A stretch of DNA of 64,000 nucleotides, taken from the NCBI GenBank assembly GCA_016783965.1, contig JADHVO010000003.1:434001-498000 (forward strand), given 5' to 3'. The translations under genes were made by a program, and so were the position numbers. Below the pieces are notes generated by a model. The model was not told the DNA's origin and searched no databases. It saw nothing but the letters and a program-made list of their open reading frames with translations. Source of the stretch: Alphaproteobacteria bacterium. GTDB taxonomy: Bacteria > Pseudomonadota > Alphaproteobacteria > Micropepsales > Micropepsaceae. Of the stretch, positions 45,015-54,052 are shown piece by piece. Within the stretch, counting starts at the first letter, position 1; each line of letters opens with the position of its first letter.

Positions 45015-46343
45015 TTACATCGGCTTCAGGCACCGCACGTGCTCGCCGTCGAACGCGCACTGCCGCTCCGGCGTGCCGTTCGAATCGTAGAGCTGGATGG
45101 TCCAGGACGCGCTCAGCTTCTCCCGCGTCAGCATCAGGAAGCCGAAGCCGCCGACCGACAGGCCGGTGTCGACGTGCACGCCGGAATCGCCCTGGAAGAT
45201 GGCGCCCTTCAGGTCGACCGGCGTGACATCCAGGTTGTCGCCGCCATGGCCGGCGATGATCTGCGGCGGCACCTTGTGGCCCTGGTAGTTGATCGCCTCG
45301 AAGGTATGGATGTGCCCGGCCAGCATCAGCGAGATTGCCTTGAACGCGGACAAATCGCCTGCCGCCTTGATCATCGTCGCGTTGCCGCCCGCCGGGAGAC
45401 CGTTGAACGTGATCACGCCCCAGATCGGGCGGTGGCTTGCCAGCCAGATCTCCTGCCCGGTTCCCGTGCTCGCGATCGCCTTGAGCGCCTCGAAGTCCCT
45501 GACGTAGTCGGGCACCGCCTTCTCGTCGAGCGGCGTGTCGGCGGCGCTGGCGCTGTCCATCACCGCCACCAGCTGTCCGCCAACGCTCAGTGCGTAGGGT
45601 TCGAGGTGCGTATTGCACGGCGCTGCAGGATCGAATTTCTCCGGCCCGAACAGGCGCAGGAAGCCGGGGCCGGCGCGGTAGCAATCCTCGTGATTGCCGC
45701 GCACGACGATCCACGGCGCGGCCTGCAACAGCGGCGCGGCCGGCACGAAGAGGTCGGCGGCCCAACTCGCCCAGTTGTCGCCATGGGGCGAGCCCGCGCA
45801 GCCGGCATTATCCGGAGGGCATGGGCTCTCGCGGTAGAGGTAGTCGCCCAGATGAAGCACGAGGTCCGGCTTCATCGCCGCCGCGGCGCGCGAGAGCCCC
45901 GCGAACGGCCATGCTTTCGGGTCGTTGCACGCCTGCAAATAGTTGCCCTTGATGCGGCAGCCGGTGTCGCCCAGCACGAGGATGCGGTTCGGATGATCGA
46001 CCGGCACGCCAAGCGCCTGCCCGCCCACCGACAGTGACGCGATGTGCGCCGGCAGCATCGCGGCACAGACCGCCGGAAAGTCCGCCGTCGCGGGGGCGCG
46101 CATGACCAGCGCGAGCGGCTTGCCGTCCGCCAGCGCCGCCGGACAGCCTTTGCCCCCGATATCCAGCGCGCGCACCTCGGCCCCACCGCCGGATGCGTAC
46201 TGCACCCAGGCCGTTGCCGGCGCTCCGGACGCCGCCGCAACGACAGGCGCGGTGGAAGGCGGCGTGGCGGGCGGCTGGTTGACCGACGGAACACAGGCCG
46301 CGAGCAATGCTGCGGCTGCGAGCAGAACGAGAGCGCGTTTCAT
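45015..46343 (-). CDS. Metallophosphoesterase lipoprotein
   Basis: The 442-residue protein has a lipoprotein signal (LLAAAALLAAC, lipid Cys near 17), so it is probably tethered in the periplasm. The calcineurin-like fold is complete: ILVLGDTGC, LVLHLGDYLYRE, IVVRGNHEDCYRAG, LASHRPIWG and LMLAGHIHTFE supply the Asp, Asp, Asn-His, His and His-x-His metal ligands. GHGGDNLD near the end may close the site. It resembles purple acid phosphatase-like phosphodiesterases; substrate unknown. It is 177 bases upstream of the A2M gene on the same strand; the gap shows no clear terminator. Confidence 0.88.
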   Translation of the reverse strand: MKRALVLLAAAALLAACVPSVNQPPATPPSTAPVVAAASGAPATAWVQYASGGGAEVRALDIGGKGCPAALADGKPLALVMRAPATADFPAVCAAMLPAHIASLSVGGQALGVPVDHPNRILVLGDTGCRIKGNYLQACNDPKAWPFAGLSRAAAAMKPDLVLHLGDYLYRESPCPPDNAGCAGSPHGDNWASWAADLFVPAAPLLQAAPWIVVRGNHEDCYRAGPGFLRLFGPEKFDPAAPCNTHLEPYALSVGGQLVAVMDSASAADTPLDEKAVPDYVRDFEALKAIASTGTGQEIWLASHRPIWGVITFNGLPAGGNATMIKAAGDLSAFKAISLMLAGHIHTFEAINYQGHKVPPQIIAGHGGDNLDVTPVDLKGAIFQGDSGVHVDTGLSVGGFGFLMLTREKLSASWTIQLYDSNGTPERQCAFDGEHVRCLKPM

Positions 46344-46387
46344 CGATCCACTATGCAGCAGAATCGATGGCAGCCAAACGACAGTCG

Positions 46388-47791
46388 CTACGCCGCACGC
46401 CAGTTGCCGTGGAAGCCGAACGGCACGCGCCGCGGCAGCTCGGCAACGCCGATCGGGCCCTTGCCGACATCCATCGCATCGAACACCACGAAGTCGGAGC
46501 GGTCGTCCGCGCCGCGATAGACCAGCGCGACCAGCCAGCCTTCGCCCTCCACAGCGCCTTCGCTCTTCGGCACAAAGATCGGCTCACCCGGCACGTCGCC
46601 CCTTGCGAACTGGTGCACGACGCGCTTTCCGGTCTTGAAGTCGATGTGCGCGATGCCGTTGAACACGACCTTGCCGCTGTCGGTCGAATCCACCGCGAAA
46701 TATCCGTGACGATACGAAAGCCCAGCGCGCCGCTCGTCCAGCCGCGGGAATTCGCCGGCGGTGTCGTCGATCCGCGTCTGTTTCACCGTGTCGGTCTTGC
46801 CAGACAGATCGATCTGCCAGCGCACCAGATACGCCGAGCACGCCTTGCCCGGCGAGCCGTCGGCGTTCGGGAACAGCGGCGCCCGCGCGTATTGCATTAC
46901 GTCGGCGTAAAGCGTGTCGCCCTCTTCCCACGCGTTCATCGGGTGGAAGACGTAGCAGGGGTCCGTGGTCAGCCAGCGGATCGTCTCCACGCCCTTGTTT
47001 CGCGCCATCAGGCCGATATGGCTGCCCAGCGCCGGCTCCCAGCCGAAAGCCGGTCCGCCGCTCATCACGCGTTGCAGGCTGCCGGAGAGCGGCAGCACCG
47101 GAAACAGCACGTGCCTGTCGGTGACGCAGAAATCGTGCACCATCGACGCGTACGGCGTGTCGAAGACGTCGAGCCGCGTTACCTTGCCGGTCCTGTCGAC
47201 CACGCCATAGGCCATGCCCTTCGAGAACGGCGCCGCGCCGATGCCGTAGCCGAAGAACACCATCTCACCGGTCTCCGGATCCATCTTGGGATGCGCGGTG
47301 AAGCGCTTCGCTGCGCCGGCATATTCGACGTATCCCTTCGTCGCCAGCGTCAGCGGATCCATCTCCAGTGGCTGGTGGCCCTCCTCCAGCGCCAGCAGTT
47401 TGCCGGCGTGCCACACGACGTTGGTGTTCGCGACGCCGCCATTGTCCTTGCCGGCCACCGAAGGATCGGACGTCATCGGATTGCCGAATGTGCCCCACAG
47501 CGACTTGCCCGCCGCGTGCTCGGTCTCCCACTTCGGCGTCCGCGCGTAGCGGTTCTTGTAGGAGACCTTGCCGTCCTCGACGAAGAACGCATGCAGCATG
47601 CCGTCGCCGGCAAACCAGTGGTGGTTCGGGTCGCGCGGCGCGAACTGCGGGTTCGGCCCGTTGCGGTAGAACGCTCCGCGCAGGCCCTTGGGAATATCGC
47701 CGCGCACCTTGAGGTCATGGAAGTCGTCTTCGGTCGCGATCGGCGCAAAATTGCCGGAGAGGTAAGGGTTCACTTGAACCGGCGCGTTCAT
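46388..47791 (-). CDS. Carotenoid oxygenase family (carotenoid/stilbene cleavage) enzyme
   Basis: The 467-residue non-haem iron dioxygenase of the RPE65/lignostilbene family cleaves a double bond of an apocarotenoid or stilbene. Four iron-binding His are visible: TAHPK (about 166), MVHDF (217), VFHPMNAW (281) and GFHGNW (460). Also GLRGAFYRNGPNPQF and HHWFAGDGMLHAF. The ATG at 47791 has AAAGGAG. It is divergent from a TetR gene with a palindrome between, so TetR control is likely. Carotenoid or lignin-derived substrates cannot be told apart here. Confidence 0.93.
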   Translation of the reverse strand: MNAPVQVNPYLSGNFAPIATEDDFHDLKVRGDIPKGLRGAFYRNGPNPQFAPRDPNHHWFAGDGMLHAFFVEDGKVSYKNRYARTPKWETEHAAGKSLWGTFGNPMTSDPSVAGKDNGGVANTNVVWHAGKLLALEEGHQPLEMDPLTLATKGYVEYAGAAKRFTAHPKMDPETGEMVFFGYGIGAAPFSKGMAYGVVDRTGKVTRLDVFDTPYASMVHDFCVTDRHVLFPVLPLSGSLQRVMSGGPAFGWEPALGSHIGLMARNKGVETIRWLTTDPCYVFHPMNAWEEGDTLYADVMQYARAPLFPNADGSPGKACSAYLVRWQIDLSGKTDTVKQTRIDDTAGEFPRLDERRAGLSYRHGYFAVDSTDSGKVVFNGIAHIDFKTGKRVVHQFARGDVPGEPIFVPKSEGAVEGEGWLVALVYRGADDRSDFVVFDAMDVGKGPIGVAELPRRVPFGFHGNWRAA

Positions 47792-47831
47792 TGGTTGGCG
47801 CTCCTTTGATCGTGATGCCTCAGGTATTTTC

Positions 47832-47842
47832 TTACACTGTAA
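47832..47842. promoter_or_regulatory. Probable TetR operator in the carotenoid oxygenase-tetR gap
   Basis: TTACACTGTAA is a perfect palindrome (5-bp arms, one central base) in the AT-rich 106-base divergent region. It lies 41 bases from the oxygenase start and 56 bases from the tetR start. Position and symmetry fit a TetR binding site controlling both genes. Confidence 0.45.
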
Positions 47843-47897
47843 ATTCATCGTATCATTTCGTCAAGTGAGCAAGACTGTTAGTTGCAAAGGAGTCGCA

Positions 47898-48503
47898 ATG
47901 CCCCGCGTCCTTACCCAGACTGACGTTGCGGATTTCAGGGAACGCCTGTGCGACGCCGCCACCCGGCTGTTCGACAGCCGCGGGCCCGAGGGGTTCACGA
48001 TGCGCGAGCTGGCCTCGGAACTCGGCGTCAGCGCGATGACGCCCTATCGTTATTTCAAGGACAAGGAAGACATCCTGGCGGCGGTCCGGGCCCGCGCCTT
48101 CACCCGTTGGGCCGAGCGGCTCGAGGCCGCCTTTGCCGGTGCCAGGACCGCCGCCGAGAAGTCGCGGGCCGTCTATGAGGCGTACACCGCCTTCGCCTTC
48201 AACGAACCCGCCGCCTACAAGCTGATGTTCGACCTGTCCCAGCCGGATGAGGCCGAGTATCCCGAGTTGGTCGCCGCGAGCGCCCGCGCCAAACGCACCA
48301 TGACTGACTATGTCCGCGAACTGGTGACAGCGGGCGAGATCGAGGGCGATCCGGAACTCATCGGCCGTGTCTTCTGGGCCTCGTTGCACGGCGCGGTGGT
48401 GCTGAAGCTCGCCGGCAAGTTGACCGCCGCAGACGGCTACGACTTCGACCGCGTCAGCGCCGAATCGTTCAGCATCCTGTTCGACGGCTATCGGAAGAAA
48501 TAG
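47898..48503 (+). CDS. TetR/AcrR family regulator, WHG-type C-terminus
   Basis: The 201-residue protein has a helix-turn-helix GFTMRELASELGVSAMTPYRYFKDKEDIL at residues 35-65. The C-terminal domain with FAFNEPAAYKLMFDLSQPD is of the WHG-like kind. The ATG at 47898 has AAAGGAG at ideal spacing; the earlier in-frame codon (47865) lies in the promoter region. It is divergent from the carotenoid oxygenase and abuts the convergent GPH transporter gene (stop codons adjacent). It probably represses the oxygenase and itself in the absence of a hydrophobic ligand. Confidence 0.88.
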   Translation: MPRVLTQTDVADFRERLCDAATRLFDSRGPEGFTMRELASELGVSAMTPYRYFKDKEDILAAVRARAFTRWAERLEAAFAGARTAAEKSRAVYEAYTAFAFNEPAAYKLMFDLSQPDEAEYPELVAASARAKRTMTDYVRELVTAGEIEGDPELIGRVFWASLHGAVVLKLAGKLTAADGYDFDRVSAESFSILFDGYRKK

Positions 48504-49958
48504 CTACTCGCCTGCACGCATCGGATCGGCGGCAAGTATCTCGCCCGGTCCGCCCAGGCTCTCCGCCACGCCGGACGCACCCGCCACCGCCTCCTGCTCC
48601 GCTTCGCGGAGCGAGAGTTGTGCGCGAATGCCGTCATGTGCCTTGGCATCGAGCTTGTAGCCCCACAGCGCCCCCGCGCCGACGAACATCGTCAGCACCG
48701 GCACCACGACGTAGCAGCCGACCAGTGCGTTCAGCGCGATTCCGGTGTTCACCACGCCTTCCTTGGCGATGAACCCGAAGGCGTCGAGTATGGTGAAGGT
48801 GATCGGGATGGAGATCGACGAGCCGACCTTCGAGGTCGCCGTGATCAACCCGTAGAGCAGCGCCGCGCGATCCTTGCCGATGTCCAGCCGCACCTCGTCC
48901 GAGATGTCGGCCACCATGGCGCGGATCAGGAAGGTGAACGAGCTCACGATGAATCCGGCGGCGAACATCGCCGGCACCGTGAACCCCATGCTGGCTTTGG
49001 GCGCCACGAACACCACCGCCTGCGCCAGCCCGTACAGCACGCAGCCCAGCATCACCGTCTGGTGCTTGCCGATCCGCCGCGCGATGACGGCCCAGGTCGG
49101 TGCGCCCACCAGCCCGGCCGCGATGTAGATCAGCAGCAGCGTGGTCGTCTGGTTGCGTGTGAAGCCCAGATACTGCGTGAAGAAGAAAATGTAGAGCGCC
49201 GCCGTGATCGCCGGTCCGAGCGCCAGGAACAGGTCCGACACCAGGATGCGGATCAGCGACGGCCGCGCCACCATTCGCCAGTAATCGGCAAGCGTGATGC
49301 GCTGGGGAACTTCCGTAAGCTTCGGCTCGCGCACCACGAGCGTGCACAGCAGAACGGTGAGCGGCGTGATGGCGATCACGAACCAGCCCATGGCCTCTAC
49401 GCCCTGCGGGATCGTGAAGCCCCACGCCTTGCTGGTGATGACGGGAATGGCGAGCACGACGACGATCGCGATGACGCCGACCGCCTGCATCCAGCCATAG
49501 ACACGGCTTCGCTGGTGATATTCCGGGACCAGGGCCGCTGCCCAGGCGGAATGCGCAAGAGTCAGCATCGAGAAGCCTGCATAGAGCACCAGCAGCACGC
49601 CGACGAGGTAGGCGATGTGTACGCCCGGCTGCGCCATGAACAGCATGTACACGGCCACCATCAGGAGAGGCGCACCACCCGCCATCCAGGGACGGAAGCG
49701 GCCGAACGCGGTGTTGGTCGCGTTGATCGCCACGCCGATTGCGGGATCGAACGCAATGTCGATCAGACGCACGATCGAGAAGGCGAGGCCGACGAGGGTC
49801 AGCGAGATGCCGATGTGGCTGGCGTAATAGTTCGGGAGATAGACCGTCAGCGGGATGCCCAGCGCGGCGACCGGCATCGATGCCACCGAAAACGGCGCCA
49901 GCGTCCAGATCGACAGCTTCTTGGCCGTTGGAGCAGCCGTCGGCGTGCGCGCATCCAT
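48504..49958 (-). CDS. GPH-type MFS transporter 1
   Basis: The 484-residue, 12-helix transporter belongs to the glycoside-pentoside-hexuronide:cation symporter group: YYASHIGISLTLVGLAFSIVRLIDIAFDPAIG (the D-x-x-x-D segment of helix 2), GRFRPWM, VPEYHQRSRVYGW and VADISDEVRLDIGKDR. It is about half alike in signature blocks to the next transporter on the same strand (50117-51556), suggesting duplication. The true cargo is unknown; GPH members also carry non-sugars. It is 158 bases downstream of its paralogue, so not necessarily one transcript. Confidence 0.88.
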   Translation of the reverse strand: MDARTPTAAPTAKKLSIWTLAPFSVASMPVAALGIPLTVYLPNYYASHIGISLTLVGLAFSIVRLIDIAFDPAIGVAINATNTAFGRFRPWMAGGAPLLMVAVYMLFMAQPGVHIAYLVGVLLVLYAGFSMLTLAHSAWAAALVPEYHQRSRVYGWMQAVGVIAIVVVLAIPVITSKAWGFTIPQGVEAMGWFVIAITPLTVLLCTLVVREPKLTEVPQRITLADYWRMVARPSLIRILVSDLFLALGPAITAALYIFFFTQYLGFTRNQTTTLLLIYIAAGLVGAPTWAVIARRIGKHQTVMLGCVLYGLAQAVVFVAPKASMGFTVPAMFAAGFIVSSFTFLIRAMVADISDEVRLDIGKDRAALLYGLITATSKVGSSISIPITFTILDAFGFIAKEGVVNTGIALNALVGCYVVVPVLTMFVGAGALWGYKLDAKAHDGIRAQLSLREAEQEAVAGASGVAESLGGPGEILAADPMRAGE

Positions 49959-50116
49959 GCAGCGAATCTCCCTTGAACGCCCTCTTATGGGGCCTTCGTG
50001 ACAGAGAGTTCACACGGTAACGCGTTCAACAAGCAACTGAAATCCGCGAGAGCGGCAATTCGCACGCGCGGGACCTGCTTCATATCGAGGCGAAGCGACG
50101 GTGCGCCAAAATCCCG

Positions 50117-51556
50117 TCACTCGCCGGGTTGCAGAATGCCCTGCTCCGGCGCGGGTGGATCGGCGGTGATGCTCTGCACCGTGTCCTTCACGCCGCCGAT
50201 CGCATCGGCCTCCAGTTTGGCGCGGATTTCGGAATGCCGCTTCTCGTCCAGCCTGTAGCCCCACATCGCGAGGCCGCCGATCAGCACGCAGATCACCGGC
50301 GGCGCGAGGTAGCAGGCCTTGAGACCCCACAACGCCGCATCGGTGTTGTGGAAACCTTCCTTCGCCACGAACCCGAACAACGGAAGGATCAGATACGCCA
50401 CGCCGACCGACAGCGTAGAGCCGACCTTGTTGGTGCTCGTCACCATCGCATAGAGCATCGCGGTGCGGTCCTTGCCGCTTTCCAAGCGCACCTCGTCGCT
50501 GACGTCCGCGATCATCGCGCGCACCAGGAAGCCGAACGAGCTCGCCATGAAACCCACAGTGAACATCGCGAACGACATCCACAGGAGGTGCGCGTTCGGC
50601 AGTGAGACCAGCGTCGTCTGCGCGATGACATAGGTGATGCTCGACAGCCGGATCGTCTGGTGCTTGCCCAGCCGCTTGGCGACCAGCGACCAGAACCACG
50701 GCCCCACCAGCCCCGCCACGACGTAGATGAACAGCAGGACGGTGGTCTGTGGCGGCGTGTAGCCGCGCGCCTCCTCGAAGAAGAACAGATACATCGGCGC
50801 GGTGATCGCGGGTCCCAGCGTACAGAACAGGTCGGCCCACATCAGCCGCAGCATCTCCGGCCGCCGGAACAGCGGCAGATAGTCGGCGAGGCCGAAGCGG
50901 TGCACCTGCGCGTCGCCCGCGGCATGCTCGGGCGCCAGGAACACGGTGATGGCGGCGCCGATCGCGATCGCGGCCAGCACGAACGCGCCCATCTGGGGCA
51001 CCGTCCCGTGGAACGGCGAGGCCGGCCACAGCTTCGGCAGGAACAGCGGCACCAGCAGCACGCCCAGCGCACCGACCACGCCCACCGCCTGGATCCAGCC
51101 ATAGACGCGGCTGCGCTGGTGATACTCCGCGACCAGCGCTGCGCCCCAGCCGGCCTGGCTGAGGGTCAGCATCGAATAGCCCGCGTATACGACCAGCAGC
51201 CAGCCGATCAGGTAGATCGCGCCCGCGCCCGCGGGCGGGAAATAGATCGCGACACCAGCAACCAGCAGGATCGGCGCCGCCGCGGCTAGCCAGGGGCGGA
51301 ACTTGCCCACGCGGGTGCGCGTGCGGTCCATCGCAATGCCGAGGAGAGGATCGAACAGGATGTCGATGAACCGCACCGACATGAACGCCAGGCCGACCAC
51401 CGCCAGCGGCAGGCCGACATGTGCGGCGTAGTAGTTGGTCAGGTACACGCCCAGGGTCGTGACCAATGCACCCACCGGGAGTGCCGCGGCCGCGAAGGTC
51501 GCGATCTGATAGGGCGGAATCCGCCCGGAAGACGGCGCGGCGGTCTTGGCGTCCAT
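50117..51556 (-). CDS. GPH-type MFS transporter 2
   Basis: The 479-residue paralogue of transporter 1 keeps the same landmarks: YYAAHVGLPLAVVGLAFMSV, IDILFDPLLG, GKFRPWL, VAEYHQRSRVYGW, IADVSDEVRLESGKDR and a cytosolic tail of about 40 residues. The ATG at 51556 is preferred; longer readings run through the divergent promoter. It faces the AmpG-like transporter across a 160-base gap. Cation-coupled uptake of a small metabolite is the family expectation. Confidence 0.88.
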   Translation of the reverse strand: MDAKTAAPSSGRIPPYQIATFAAAALPVGALVTTLGVYLTNYYAAHVGLPLAVVGLAFMSVRFIDILFDPLLGIAMDRTRTRVGKFRPWLAAAAPILLVAGVAIYFPPAGAGAIYLIGWLLVVYAGYSMLTLSQAGWGAALVAEYHQRSRVYGWIQAVGVVGALGVLLVPLFLPKLWPASPFHGTVPQMGAFVLAAIAIGAAITVFLAPEHAAGDAQVHRFGLADYLPLFRRPEMLRLMWADLFCTLGPAITAPMYLFFFEEARGYTPPQTTVLLFIYVVAGLVGPWFWSLVAKRLGKHQTIRLSSITYVIAQTTLVSLPNAHLLWMSFAMFTVGFMASSFGFLVRAMIADVSDEVRLESGKDRTAMLYAMVTSTNKVGSTLSVGVAYLILPLFGFVAKEGFHNTDAALWGLKACYLAPPVICVLIGGLAMWGYRLDEKRHSEIRAKLEADAIGGVKDTVQSITADPPAPEQGILQPGE

Positions 51557-51716
51557 TGCTTTCTCCCTGGAGCGCTCTTTGGCGCTTCCGCCCGCAGTCA
51601 GGGGTTTTTTGCCCCCCGGCGCAACCCGAAACATTCGAATCCGGCCGGTTCCGCCGTTGTCCCCGCGCAGAAGCCCGCTAAGGTCGATTGTCACACTTCT
51701 GAAAAAGACGAGCCTG

Positions 51717-52949
51717 TTGAGCGACGCCCGACCTGCCGGTCCCACCGCCAGCCCCCATCCGATCGTCTATCTCCTGCTCTGCATCCCGTTCGGCGCCTCC
51801 GCCGGATATCTGGTGGTCACGCTCGGCTATCTGCTGCACCAGGCCGGCGTCAGCGTGAGCGGTGTCGCCGCCCTGATCGCCGTGTCGTTCATTCCGCAGA
51901 CCTGGAAATTCGTCTGGGCGCCGGTCGTCGACACCACCATGACCAGCAAGTCCTGGTTCATCCTGTCGGCGGTGGTGAACGGGGGCACGCTCATCGCGGT
52001 CGGCCTGTTCCAGCCCGGCCCGGCGACGCTGCCGATCATCACCGGCCTAATCTTCCTCAACAGCCTTTCGACCACCTTCCAGGCGATGGCAGCCGAGAAC
52101 CTGATGGCCCATGCGACCAACGAGGCTGAGAAAGGCCGCGCCGGTGGCTGGTATCAGGCCGGCAATCTGGGCGGCCAGGGCATCGGCGGCGGCGTTGCGC
52201 TGTGGATTGCGCAGCATACCGCCATCGGCTGGCTGCCCGGCGCCTTCATGGCGGCGCTGTTCGCCGCCTGCTGCGTCGCGCTTCTGTTCATCGCCGAGCC
52301 GCCCGCCGACCATCGCCACGACTCCTACGCGCGCAGCCTGTGGAACGTGATGGCCGACGTCTGGAACACGGCCAAGGCGCGCGGCGGCTACCTCGCTCTG
52401 CTCATCTGCTTCGTGCCCATCGGTTCGGGCGCCGCGGCCAATCTGTGGTCCTCGGTCGCCGGCGACTGGCATGCGGATGCCGACACCGTGGCGCTGGTCA
52501 ACGGCATACTTGGCGGCATGGTATCAGCGGTCGGCTGCGTCGTCGGTGGCTATCTGTGCGACCGCATGGATCGCAAGCTCACCTATGCCGTGTTCGGTGC
52601 GGCACTTGCGCTCGCCACGCTCGCGATGGCGGCGATGTCGCGCACCGTGCCGATGTTCGTGTTCTTCACCCTGCTCTATGCCTTCATCCAGGGCTTCAAC
52701 TACGCCTCGTTCAGCGCCGTGGTGCTGGAGGCCATCGGCAAGGGCGCGGCGGCGACCAAGTACAACATCTTTGCCGCGCTCTCGAACTTCCCGATCCAGT
52801 ATGTCGGCCTGCTCGACGGCTGGGCCTATGAGCGCTGGCACACCAACGGCTTCCTCGCCATGGACGCTGTCACAGGCCTTGTCGGTGTCGCGATCTTCTA
52901 CGCCGTCGCCATCGCGACAGCGCCGCGCGCGGTGAGCCGGCCCGCCTAG
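51717..52949 (+). CDS. AmpG-like MFS transporter
   Basis: The 410-residue polytopic transporter has IPFGASAGYLVVTLGYLLHQAG, SFIPQTWKFVWAPVVDTTMT (the W-K-x-x-W-A-P-x-x-D block of AmpG/PAT permeases) and YASFSAVVLEAIGKGAAATKYNIFAALSNFP. AmpG members import anhydro-muropeptides; other PAT proteins carry acetyl-CoA. No ATG exists between the divergent gene and the first helix, so the TTG at 51717 is the most likely start, with a weak ribosome site. It overlaps the convergent binding-protein gene by 4 bases. Confidence 0.78.
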   Translation: MSDARPAGPTASPHPIVYLLLCIPFGASAGYLVVTLGYLLHQAGVSVSGVAALIAVSFIPQTWKFVWAPVVDTTMTSKSWFILSAVVNGGTLIAVGLFQPGPATLPIITGLIFLNSLSTTFQAMAAENLMAHATNEAEKGRAGGWYQAGNLGGQGIGGGVALWIAQHTAIGWLPGAFMAALFAACCVALLFIAEPPADHRHDSYARSLWNVMADVWNTAKARGGYLALLICFVPIGSGAAANLWSSVAGDWHADADTVALVNGILGGMVSAVGCVVGGYLCDRMDRKLTYAVFGAALALATLAMAAMSRTVPMFVFFTLLYAFIQGFNYASFSAVVLEAIGKGAAATKYNIFAALSNFPIQYVGLLDGWAYERWHTNGFLAMDAVTGLVGVAIFYAVAIATAPRAVSRPA

Positions 52950-54052
52950 GCCAGCGCCTGGAGTATCTTCAGCATTGTGTCGATGTCGGGCATCGGCGAC
53001 ACGGCGCTGATCTGCGTCGGCATGCGGCCCCTGATCAGCGGATCGGTGTCGGCGCCGATCGAGCCGATCGGTCCGCGGAAGCCGTGGTCGCGCCAGCCGA
53101 TGGATTGCAGCTCCGGGCTGGTCAGCGCATCGATCAGCCGGTTCGCTGCCGGATCGATCGCCAGCAGCGGATGCGCGGAATAGACCGTCGGCGTCGGATA
53201 CATCGCGACCGGCTGCGCCGGTCCGCCCGCCGACACCACGCGCTGCCAGCGGTCCGGATCGGCGATGATCCATTCCACCAGCTGGTTCTCATAGCCGACC
53301 ACCAGCGGGGACGCGCCCGGCCCGCTCGCGATGTAATCGTCGAACACCTTGCCCGACGAGTCCGGCTTGTAGCCCATACCGCGGAACAGCTCGACCACCG
53401 TCGGCAGTACGGTCTGGAGATTGGACTCGCTCACCACGTCGCCCACCAGCAGGTTCGCCGCCAGCCCTGCGAACATGAACCCGGAATTCGACTTGTTCGG
53501 GTCGGTCGAGATCATGCGGATCGTGCCGTACAGGTCCTGCGCGCCCAGATCCTTCCACGCCTTGCGCGCCAGCACCGCCTCGATCAGGCCCTTCGCGTCG
53601 ACGATGAAATAGTGCGCCCCGCTCTTCTTCGCGAGCCCCGCCCGCACCAGCCCATCGGCAAACGGCGTCCAGGAATAGATCACGATCGGCGAATTGAAGA
53701 TCACCTGGTCCTTCAGGATCTTCGAATAGCGCCGCGCCAGCTCCACCAGCGGCGACGACGATGGCCACAGGAATTGCGGCTTGGTCGCCAGCAATTGCGG
53801 ATCGCGCGACATCTCCACCGATCCGGCGCGTTCCGCGTCCAGCGCCAGGCCGAACCGCTTCAGCGCATCGATGGTCTTGGGGTTCTGGATGAACGCCATC
53901 TTCTCGCCGCCGGCGTAACCGCGCAGCGCCGTCACATCGCCCAGTATGCCGCGCACGGCCGGGTTGTCGCGCATCAGCACCACGCCGCCGGTGACCGCCA
54001 CGCTCGCACCCAGGACCCCCAGGCCCACCATCGAACGCCGGCTGAGGCTCAT
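52946..54052 (-). CDS. Extracytoplasmic substrate-binding-like protein (TelA/VWA operon)
   Basis: The 368-residue protein begins with MSLSRRSMVGLGVLGASVAV, a Tat-like twin-arginine followed by a hydrophobic core. It is then a type II periplasmic-binding fold: FIQNPKTIDALKRFGL, FNSPIVIYSWTPFADGL, YGTIRMISTDPNKSNSGFMFAGL (the T-D-P-x-x-S-x-S ligand loop) and PTPTVYSAHPLLAID. The same fold forms the N-terminal half of the VWA protein two genes upstream. No ABC permease or ATPase is nearby, so uptake is unlikely; sensing or scaffolding is more plausible. Its ATG overlaps the xpaC stop by 4 bases. Confidence 0.8.
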   Translation of the reverse strand: MSLSRRSMVGLGVLGASVAVTGGVVLMRDNPAVRGILGDVTALRGYAGGEKMAFIQNPKTIDALKRFGLALDAERAGSVEMSRDPQLLATKPQFLWPSSSPLVELARRYSKILKDQVIFNSPIVIYSWTPFADGLVRAGLAKKSGAHYFIVDAKGLIEAVLARKAWKDLGAQDLYGTIRMISTDPNKSNSGFMFAGLAANLLVGDVVSESNLQTVLPTVVELFRGMGYKPDSSGKVFDDYIASGPGASPLVVGYENQLVEWIIADPDRWQRVVSAGGPAQPVAMYPTPTVYSAHPLLAIDPAANRLIDALTSPELQSIGWRDHGFRGPIGSIGADTDPLIRGRMPTQISAVSPMPDIDTMLKILQALA

